Assembly (NCBI GenBank): GCA_913057815.1
Contig: CAJXOV010000097.1
Span: 1-7,587 of the forward strand
Direction: 5' to 3'
Origin: an uncultured Flavobacteriales bacterium
Lineage (GTDB): Bacteria > Bacteroidota > Bacteroidia > Flavobacteriales_D > Sanyastnellaceae
DNA: 7,587 nt
Both the position numbers and the translations under genes were made by a program. A model generated the notes under the pieces. It ran no database searches. It was not told the origin of the DNA and saw nothing but the letters and a program-made list of their open reading frames with translations. Positions 1 to 5,448 of the stretch are shown here, in pieces (the first letter of the stretch is position 1; the number at the start of each line of letters is the position of its first letter).

Positions 1-2
1 CT

Positions 3-431
3 AAGATTATAGCTGTAATGCTCTGTCTCACAGTAGTTGGCCTTCCCTTAGGATTAATTATGCTTTATGCAGAACAAGGAGCTAGTTTTAAACCTGACGA
101 AAAACTCTACAGACATTATATTGGGTTATTCGGCCTTCATTTTGGAAAATGGGAATCGTATGAGAATTATCCGGATATGGCATTGCTTTCTCAGAGAATG
201 ACTACAACATCATTCAGCAGAAGTAACAGGCAAACTGACCAAACCGAAGTGGCTCATGAATTATATTTACTATCCCCAGACCATAGAAAGAAAATTCTTG
301 CATATGTGTTTAAAAACTTAGACGCGGCTGAAACTGACAATCCCAAACTGCTAGCTGATAATCTCGGTGTGAATTTCACTACTTATTCACCTAAAGTCAG
401 CGCACAAACTGCTGCTAGAAGAAGGAGATAG
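3..431 (+). CDS. Membrane protein of unknown function, 5'-truncated (tandem family member 1)
   Basis: Only the C-terminal 142 residues are visible. The frame is open to the window edge (K-I-I-A-V before the first ATG at 18), so this ATG is probably internal. The visible part starts with one hydrophobic helix (about residues 1-22), followed by a soluble domain of about 120 residues. That domain aligns by eye with the next gene: Y-x-G-L-F-G-L-H-F-G-K-W-E-S-Y-E-N-Y-P-D against the corresponding F-I-K-G-W-S-W-Q-S-F-E-N-F-P-D, then L-L-S-P-D-H-R-K-K-I-L against L-L-T-P-D-H-R-K-R-I-L. Both end T-A-A-R-R-R-R. The gap to the next gene is 3 nt, so the two are almost certainly cotranscribed. I do not recognise the family. 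The C-terminal domain could be a cytoplasmic PH-like domain of the type found in bacterial membrane proteins, but that is a guess from layout only. The gene is real because it has a paralog alongside; its function is unknown. Confidence 0.85.
   Translation, partial: KIIAVMLCLTVVGLPLGLIMLYAEQGASFKPDEKLYRHYIGLFGLHFGKWESYENYPDMALLSQRMTTTSFSRSNRQTDQTEVAHELYLLSPDHRKKILAYVFKNLDAAETDNPKLLADNLGVNFTTYSPKVSAQTAARRRR
399..430 (+). repeat. Direct repeat copy 1 at the 3' end of the first paralog
   Basis: By eye, this 32-nt stretch matches 1320-1351 at 29 positions, including an unbroken identical 20 nt (411-430 and 1332-1351). It encodes the S-A-x-T-A-A-R-R-R-R tail and contains the ribosome binding site of the next gene. 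The rest of the two paralogs has diverged much more, so this segment is either under double constraint or has been homogenised. Confidence 0.8.
423..428 (+). promoter_or_regulatory. Ribosome binding site inside the Arg-rich 3' end, deciding a TTG start
   Basis: AGGAGA, within AGAAGAAGGAGAT, lies 6 nt before the TTG at 435. It is formed by the last arginine codons of the upstream gene. This strong Shine-Dalgarno is the main reason to accept TTG as the start. The next in-frame ATG is near residue 48 and would delete the first membrane helix and the N-terminal segment that aligns with the third paralog. Confidence 0.75.
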
Positions 432-434
432 AAA

Positions 435-1352
435 TTGAATCAAGCATTAGATGAAATATTAGAAGAGAAAAAAGTCACTTATGATTTACCGAATAGACCG
501 ATCTATATTTGGCTTGGGCTTCTAATTCTTTTCACTTTTTTATGGGCGGTTAAGATTCCAGGGGGATTCTTCTTGATGACATTTTCTTGTCCGGTTATAG
601 CAAGCCTTGGAATCGTTTGGACACTAAAAAAGAAATCCAATCTGGAATGGACTTATTCAGCACTTTTTATAGGACTCGGTTCTATTATAGGGATGATTGT
701 TTTGTCATTCGAAATTATTGAAGGCTATCATACATACTCCTTAGTTGGGGTAGTAATCGTATGTATAATTGCTGCATTCTCCTTTATACTGTATTACCAA
801 TATGCCCTTTTCTTAATCTATAAGTTCTCTCCAATATCAGACTTGGTAGTTATAAGCCATGGTTCCTTGTTCGGCAGTTGGATTATTCAGGTATTGGGCT
901 ATTTGTTCATTTTTATTGGATTTAATATTGCTTCAGAATCCATTTTAGGTTCTCTCTTGCCGCTAGGCCTTGGAGTCCTCTTTAGCCTATCCAGGTGCGG
1001 GATTATTCTTGACAAAAACAGAAACGAATTTAAAGAGTTTAAAAGCTACTTTTTCATAAAGGGGTGGAGTTGGCAGTCTTTTGAGAATTTCCCAGATGCA
1101 GCCTTATTAAATCTGAGATATTCTCAAGATGCTAAACATGGCTACTTCCATAGCACTAATATAAAAAAAGAAACCCAAAAGGAATTAGTACTTCTAACTC
1201 CTGATCACAGAAAAAGAATTTTGGTAAAGACTTTTAAAACTAACGAAGACTCTGGGGCTTTTAGTCAGGAGATTTGTAAACATTTCAGTTTGAACTTTAC
1301 CAAATTTTCCCCTGAAATAAGCGCTAAAACCGCTGCTAGAAGAAGGAGATAA
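435..1352 (+). CDS. Multi-pass membrane protein of unknown function (tandem family member 2)
   Basis: This is a complete 305-residue protein with a TTG start backed by a strong ribosome binding site. A short cytoplasm-like N-terminus with L-P-N-R-P (18-22) leads into about six hydrophobic helices (roughly 22-40, 43-64, 73-95, 101-129, 149-167, 169-187). A soluble C-terminal domain (about 190-305) follows, with the segment G-W-S-W-Q-S-F-E-N-F-P-D (210-221) and L-L-T-P-D-H-R-K-R-I-L (253-263), ending in A-A-R-R-R-R. It is paralogous to both neighbours. The N-terminal L-P-x-R-P matches the third gene (L-P-S-R-P), and the C-terminal domain matches the first. It sits 3 nt after the first gene and 2 nt before the third, so the three form an operon. 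I see no catalytic motif or recognised domain. The four-arginine tail could anchor to lipid or nucleic acid, or may simply be a by-product of the encoded ribosome binding site. Confidence 0.9.
   Translation: MNQALDEILEEKKVTYDLPNRPIYIWLGLLILFTFLWAVKIPGGFFLMTFSCPVIASLGIVWTLKKKSNLEWTYSALFIGLGSIIGMIVLSFEIIEGYHTYSLVGVVIVCIIAAFSFILYYQYALFLIYKFSPISDLVVISHGSLFGSWIIQVLGYLFIFIGFNIASESILGSLLPLGLGVLFSLSRCGIILDKNRNEFKEFKSYFFIKGWSWQSFENFPDAALLNLRYSQDAKHGYFHSTNIKKETQKELVLLTPDHRKRILVKTFKTNEDSGAFSQEICKHFSLNFTKFSPEISAKTAARRRR
1320..1351 (+). repeat. Direct repeat copy 2 at the 3' end of the second paralog
   Basis: This is the partner of 399-430, with the last 20 nt identical. It again encodes the T-A-A-R-R-R-R tail and carries the ribosome binding site of the following gene. 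Confidence 0.8.
1344..1349 (+). promoter_or_regulatory. Ribosome binding site inside the Arg-rich 3' end of the second paralog
   Basis: AGGAGA lies 5 nt before the ATG at 1355 and is again made by the terminal arginine codons of the gene before it. The non-array genes here (2666, 4279, 5449) have no comparable Shine-Dalgarno, as is usual in Bacteroidota, so the strong sites in this array stand out. Confidence 0.75.
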
Positions 1353-1354
1353 TC

Positions 1355-2248
1355 ATGAAAAAAGAAGAGAGCTATTTAGAACAGGTTTTTGAAACAGAAA
1401 ATGTCTTAGTCAAGTTGCCTTCTCGACCATTAATATTTTGGCTGTTTTTGGTAGCCGTATTTTATTTATTAAGGTATAATGAAGCCCAAGGAACAGTGTT
1501 TTGTATTTTTTTGACTAGTTCAATCCTCTTAGGAAATTCTATAAGTTGGTCAAGACATTATAGAATGAAAAATATACTGTCTACTTTTTCATTACTTGTC
1601 TCCTCATTGTTTTTCATCCGTGAAATTTGGTTATACATAACCAAGGAAATTGGGTATATCAAGATTGAATTCATTTTGTTTTTTATAGTGTTAGCAGGTA
1701 TAACGTTTGTAGGGTATGAATTTTATAGAAGATCGCTTATAGCTAAAAGTCTACAAAGAGAATTTATTTTTTCTATCAGAAACAAAGACAAATTAAGTAG
1801 AGTCAGTGTTAAAATTATTGGAATTGCCTTTGTGTTTTTAGGAATTTTTATTTGTTATATAGCTGGTGTCGGTGGAATGGTTCTAGTCTTCATAGGAGGG
1901 CTGATTGTTTTTTCTTCTGAAGGAACAGACATAGATACTAGGTCAAAACGGATAAAATTTTATCGGTTATACTTTGGATTTAAAAGAGGGAGATGGGAAA
2001 ATTATAATGACTCTAGTTATCTTTCCATTCTAGTTTCTTTAAAAAGTGATATAAGAAAGTTTAGGCCAGCTGAATATACTGATGGCAGCATTCTTCGGGC
2101 TCACCTCTTTATTATGGATGGAGAAAGTTCCAGAAAAGTCTTGTTGTATAGATTTAATAAAAAGGAACTGCCATTTAAAGAAGCTCAAGAGCTTGCTGAT
2201 AAGATGGGTGTTAAATTAGAAAAAGGAAATAATTCCAAAAACGATTAA
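1355..2248 (+). CDS. Multi-pass membrane protein of unknown function (tandem family member 3, diverged)
   Basis: This 297-residue protein follows the second paralog by 2 nt with a clear ribosome binding site. It has the same layout: an N-terminal L-P-S-R-P (21-25), about six hydrophobic helices (roughly 24-40, 46-63, 74-95, 103-121, 152-170, 172-188), then a soluble C-terminal domain from about 190. The shared segment here is G-R-W-E-N-Y-N-D (212-219), so the W and the aromatic-acidic pattern are kept. The P-D of the other two copies is replaced, and the P-D-H-R-K motif has become G-E-S-S-R-K (256-261). The arginine tail is absent; the protein ends K-G-N-N-S-K-N-D. Its last 33 nt overlap the 3' end of the convergent gene on the other strand. 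It is the most diverged of the three and its function is unknown. Confidence 0.9.
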   Translation: MKKEESYLEQVFETENVLVKLPSRPLIFWLFLVAVFYLLRYNEAQGTVFCIFLTSSILLGNSISWSRHYRMKNILSTFSLLVSSLFFIREIWLYITKEIGYIKIEFILFFIVLAGITFVGYEFYRRSLIAKSLQREFIFSIRNKDKLSRVSVKIIGIAFVFLGIFICYIAGVGGMVLVFIGGLIVFSSEGTDIDTRSKRIKFYRLYFGFKRGRWENYNDSSYLSILVSLKSDIRKFRPAEYTDGSILRAHLFIMDGESSRKVLLYRFNKKELPFKEAQELADKMGVKLEKGNNSKND

Positions 2249-2602
2249 GGCTATTCCAGCAGGTATCTGGTATTGACTCAAACTTCTTTTTATATCGGCA
2301 CCTACTTCTGAAGCTTTAACGTTATTCTTTAAAAGATGCTCTTGAACTAATTCATATGCCAATAAAAAACCGACTATAAATTCGGCAACTATAATACATA
2401 ACCCTGTTATTCCGGAACTAAATAGTCCATTAGAAAGCAATCTTAATATTCCGATAATACTCCATATCAATAAAGCCACGCCTATATATCCACTATACTC
2501 TGAAATAGAATGTATAAAACCAGATGAGGTGGATCTTTTAGAATTAATGAAAGGAGCAGCAGCTATAAGTCCTCCAAGAACGGCTATAATACTTTGTAAC
2601 AT
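2216..2602 (-). CDS. Small four-helix membrane protein of unknown function
   Basis: This 128-residue protein reads ATG (2602-2600) to TAA (2218-2216). It has four predicted hydrophobic helices (about 3-19, 38-56, 64-86, 113-128), with a polar charged stretch between helices 3 and 4 (about 87-112). It ends directly after the last helix with I-S-F-F, so there is no C-terminal tail. No start-proximal Shine-Dalgarno is visible, as expected for this phylum. It is convergent with the tandem membrane-protein operon and overlaps it by 33 nt, and divergent from the lectin gene. The continuous hydrophobic pattern over the whole length makes it a real gene rather than an antisense shadow. I cannot name a family. 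Small four-helix proteins of this kind are common hypotheticals in Bacteroidota. Confidence 0.75.
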   Translation of the reverse strand: MLQSIIAVLGGLIAAAPFINSKRSTSSGFIHSISEYSGYIGVALLIWSIIGILRLLSNGLFSSGITGLCIIVAEFIVGFLLAYELVQEHLLKNNVKASEVGADIKRSLSQYQIPAGIALIVFGIISFF

Positions 2603-2665
2603 GATAAAAATAAGTTAGTGTAAAAGTAACAATTCCCTTGTGACTGATGTTTTCGAGAATCATAT
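2603..2665. promoter_or_regulatory. Divergent intergenic region
   Basis: These 63 AT-rich bases separate the minus-strand four-helix gene from the lectin gene, so promoters for both must lie here or just inside the lectin reading frame. On the minus strand a TACTTTTA resembles the Bacteroidota -7 box (TAnnTTTG), but I see no matching TTTG upstream of it. The placement rests on gene orientation, not on clear boxes. Confidence 0.35.
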
Positions 2666-4171
2666 ATGAAGGTAAATTATTCTTATTTTCGAACCATGAA
2701 ATCTTTAGTATTTACATGTTTTCTTTTTTTGTTTTGCTATGCAAAGGGATTTTCTCAAGATTTTATTACAGTGGGTAATGCATTCGAAATACCTGTAATT
2801 CAAGGAGAAGCATGCCTAGAAGCCGGAACCTGTTTTACGTTAACAGAAGACCAAGGAAGTCAAGCAGGGGCTGTATGGGATTTAGACACCATTAATCTAA
2901 ACCAATCTTTTGATGCTACTTTTTGTCTTTATTTGGGAGTAAACGATGCAAATGGAGCTGATGGGTTTGCCTTTGTGATGAGAGCACCAGAGACAAATCA
3001 AATTGGGGGGGTAGGTCAAGGATTAGGATATGCTGATTATAATGAAACGCCTGAAAATGAAGGGATTTTTCCTTCAATAGCTATTGAGTACGATACCTGG
3101 GATAATGGAGCGGTAGGAAATGATATTCCTGATGATCATACAAGTCTATTTTACAATGGGAATCTGGCCATTCCTATAGAGCCCTCGGTACCATTACTTG
3201 GTTTGGGAATAAACGCTGAAGATGGAGAATATCACACCACTAGAATAGTTTGGGATGCGCTTACCTTTCAACTAGATATGTATTTCGATGATGAGCTTCT
3301 TATAAGTCATAATGAGAATATAATTGAAAGTGTATTTGGTGGATTTCCTCAGGTGATTTGGGGTTTTACCTCAAGCACAGGAGGAAGCTCAAACCTCCAA
3401 CAAATTTGTTTTCCTACCACTTCTGTAATTACTAATGACTACTTCGGTTGTGATGGTGAAACTGTGGAATTTAGCTTTTATATCGAAGGTCTTACAGAGT
3501 ATATGTGGACTGATGAATTAGGAAATGTATTAGTTGATTGGAATATAAATTCTGGTGTAGAATTGACGGATACTATCATTACTACAGATACCTCAGGAAC
3601 ATTTTTTCTAGACATAGAATTTAACAACAACACCATTTCAGATTCTGTAGAAGTGACGTTTATTGAAAATCCTGAAACACCCTTTGAAACCAATTTTATT
3701 GAGCTTTGTCCTGAGCTGGATTACCCATACTTTTTGGATGCTTTAAATGATGGAAGTCAATACCTATGGCAGAATGGAGATGTTAGTCAATCAGTAGCCT
3801 TAGAAGATGAAGGATGGTATAGCGTATTGATTACGGAACCAGTTCTAGGGTGCACTTCGGTTGATAGTATTCAGGTTTCTCATTTTTGTATTCCTAGAGT
3901 CGCTTTCCCTAATGTGTTTACTCCTAATGCAGATTCTTTAAACCAGTTCTTTGTACCAGCCATTTTTGACTACATCGGAGAGTTTAACTTTAGAGTCTTT
4001 AATAGATGGGGCGGTGAGGTATATTCTACTTCGAATTCGATCAAGTGGGATGGAGATGGTCCTAACTCTGAACCGGTTCCTGATGGAGCATATTTTTACA
4101 CCTTCGATTATGTAGGTTTAAAAGGAGTACAAACTGGCAAATTAAGTGGCACCTTAACCATCTTAAGGTAG
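2666..4171 (+). CDS. Secreted L-type-lectin-like adhesin with T9SS type B sorting domain
   Basis: This is a cell-surface or secreted carbohydrate-binding-type protein of 501 residues from the first ATG. The internal ATG at 2696 (residue 11) gives a more usual signal peptide (M-K-S-L-V-F to G-F-S-Q, cleavage near residue 31) and may be the true start. Residues about 32-250 look like a legume/L-type lectin beta-sandwich: A-D-G-F-A-F-V-M (98-105), I-G-G-V-G-Q-G-L-G-Y (113-122), the acidic E-Y-D-T-W-D-N (141-147) and D-D-H-T-S (156-160), where metal and sugar ligands lie in this fold. Two Ig-like modules follow (about 256-334 and 345-408), each with a conserved Cys-Trp pattern. The C-terminus (about 410-501) is a gliding-motility-associated type B T9SS domain, with F-P-N-V-F-T-P-N (414-421), F-N-R-W-G (445-449) and the P-D-G-x-Y-F-Y stretch. 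It is therefore likely exported by Sec and then carried across the outer membrane. The ligand is unknown. Confidence 0.9.
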   Translation: MKVNYSYFRTMKSLVFTCFLFLFCYAKGFSQDFITVGNAFEIPVIQGEACLEAGTCFTLTEDQGSQAGAVWDLDTINLNQSFDATFCLYLGVNDANGADGFAFVMRAPETNQIGGVGQGLGYADYNETPENEGIFPSIAIEYDTWDNGAVGNDIPDDHTSLFYNGNLAIPIEPSVPLLGLGINAEDGEYHTTRIVWDALTFQLDMYFDDELLISHNENIIESVFGGFPQVIWGFTSSTGGSSNLQQICFPTTSVITNDYFGCDGETVEFSFYIEGLTEYMWTDELGNVLVDWNINSGVELTDTIITTDTSGTFFLDIEFNNNTISDSVEVTFIENPETPFETNFIELCPELDYPYFLDALNDGSQYLWQNGDVSQSVALEDEGWYSVLITEPVLGCTSVDSIQVSHFCIPRVAFPNVFTPNADSLNQFFVPAIFDYIGEFNFRVFNRWGGEVYSTSNSIKWDGDGPNSEPVPDGAYFYTFDYVGLKGVQTGKLSGTLTILR

Positions 4172-4278
4172 TCTGGGTGTTACAAAGCTAAGCAAGGGCT
4201 CAACTGTCAATTATGGTGATAGGTACTTTAATCGCTGTGAGTTAAATTAGCCACTTCAAGCTGTTTACTTCAATACTA

Positions 4279-5364
4279 ATGAATTCTAATAATCCTCCAC
4301 AGTCTTTAGCACCTTTCAGCTGTAAGTACTCCCCTCAAATTCCTGAGTTACTTATGCATTTAGGGTGTACCATAGCTATCTCTACATATCAAGCTGGAAA
4401 GGTAGTATTCATTTCTCCAAAAGATGAAAACTCGCTTATTCAACTTCCCCGAACATTTGAGAAGCCCATGGGTATAGCCCAATCTTTCGAAACTGATAAG
4501 CTAGCTTTAGCATGTAAGGACGAGGTTATTGTTTTTCGAAATTCAGAAAACTTAGCTAAGCACTATCCTAAATTTCCTCAGCGGTATGACAGCTTATATA
4601 TGCCACGAGTTATTTATAATACAGGTGGATTGGATATTCATGACTTGAGTTTTGGTGAAGGAGAACAGTTATACGCTGTAAACACCCTTTTTTCCTGTTT
4701 GGTTAAAATTGATGATAATTATAATTTCACTCCATACTGGCGTCCATCTTTTATAGATAAAATCGTGTCTGAAGACAGGTGTCATTTAAATGGAATGGCG
4801 TTGCAACGCGGAAAACCTAAATATGCTACTGCCTTTAATAACGGAAACACTTACCAGAGCTGGAGAGAAAAGGTGACTAAAACTGGTATCCTCATAGATG
4901 TAGATTCTAATGAAATCATAGCTAAAGAATTGGCCATGCCTCACTCTCCTAGAGTCTTCAATAATCAGCTCTACGTCTTGCTGTCAGCCACCGGAGAGTT
5001 GGTGAAAATAGATGTAGCTTCAGGTAAAAAAGAGACAGTAATTCAGTTACAGGGATTTGTAAGAGGTATGGATATCCATAAAGATTACTTGTTTATCGGA
5101 CTTTCCAAGCTGAGAGAAAATTCAAGCACATTTGCTAAGCTCGATTTTGCTAAGAATGCCAATGAGGCTGGTATAGCCATCGTTCATTTACCCACTGGCG
5201 CACTAGTAGGTAAAATCTCTTATCTAACTTCTGTAGATGAAATATATGACGTGCACATCATGCCAGGTAAATTAAGGCCTAACATTCTGAACCCTAGAGC
5301 TCCTGAGAGTAAACAAGGCCTGTCCACTCCTGATTCATCTTATTGGGCTAAAAGAGAAGAATGA
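4279..5364 (+). CDS. TIGR03032/DUF4915-type protein of unknown function
   Basis: This 361-residue protein has no signal peptide or membrane helix, so it is probably cytoplasmic. I recognise the family from its string of conserved segments: T-Y-Q-A-G-K (36-41), K-P-M-G-I-A (62-67), Y-M-P-R-V-I-Y-N-T-G (107-116) with D-I-H-D-L (119-123), N-T-L-F-S-C-L (135-141), W-R-P-S-F-I (154-159), E-D-R-C-H-L-N-G-M-A (165-174), M-P-H-S-P-R (220-225), T-G-E-L (238-241), G-F-V-R-G-M (259-264), G-L-S-K-L-R (274-279) and E-I-Y-D-V (321-325). These fit a beta-propeller-like repeat fold. The biochemical role of the family is not established as far as I know. The conserved His, Cys, Glu and Asp in E-D-R-C-H-L-N-G look like a possible active or metal site, but that is inference. 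The length is near that of the family, with a short polar C-terminal tail. It lies 107 nt after the lectin gene and 84 nt before the repeat protein, so it may have its own promoter. Confidence 0.88.
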   Translation: MNSNNPPQSLAPFSCKYSPQIPELLMHLGCTIAISTYQAGKVVFISPKDENSLIQLPRTFEKPMGIAQSFETDKLALACKDEVIVFRNSENLAKHYPKFPQRYDSLYMPRVIYNTGGLDIHDLSFGEGEQLYAVNTLFSCLVKIDDNYNFTPYWRPSFIDKIVSEDRCHLNGMALQRGKPKYATAFNNGNTYQSWREKVTKTGILIDVDSNEIIAKELAMPHSPRVFNNQLYVLLSATGELVKIDVASGKKETVIQLQGFVRGMDIHKDYLFIGLSKLRENSSTFAKLDFAKNANEAGIAIVHLPTGALVGKISYLTSVDEIYDVHIMPGKLRPNILNPRAPESKQGLSTPDSSYWAKREE

Positions 5365-5384
5365 AAAAATTCGAGTAATTTTTT
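5364..5384 (+). terminator. Weak AT-only inverted repeat, possible terminator
   Basis: AAAAAATT and AATTTTTT form a perfect 8-bp stem around the loop CGAGT, starting on the last base of the TGA stop of the DUF4915-type gene and ending in a T run. The stem is all A-T, so it would be weak. It could act in either direction or be a chance result of AT-rich spacer sequence. Confidence 0.35.
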
Positions 5385-5448
5385 AAGTACAAGGCATTTA
5401 AAACCTGAAAAGTTATTATTTTTCACATCACTAAAGCAAATCTATCAA

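Noticed and set aside
3478..3693. Minus-strand open frame of 71 codons inside the lectin gene
   Set aside because: It lies wholly within a well-supported gene, has no recognisable domain and no start signal; it is an antisense shadow.
4151..4169. ACCTTAA / TTAAGGT inverted repeat at the end of the lectin gene
   Set aside because: The perfect 7-bp stem with a 5-nt loop lies in coding sequence, is AT-rich and has no T run after it, so it is not convincing as a terminator.
4172..4278. Intergenic stretch between the lectin and DUF4915-type genes
   Set aside because: I looked for a terminator, a riboswitch-like fold, a tRNA and promoter boxes and saw nothing convincing in these 107 bases.
5397..5424. 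Possible Bacteroidota promoter (TTTA, 16-nt gap, TATTTTTC) before the FG-GAP-like gene
   Set aside because: Both boxes deviate from TTTG and TAnnTTTG and the spacing is short. In such AT-rich DNA this could easily be chance.
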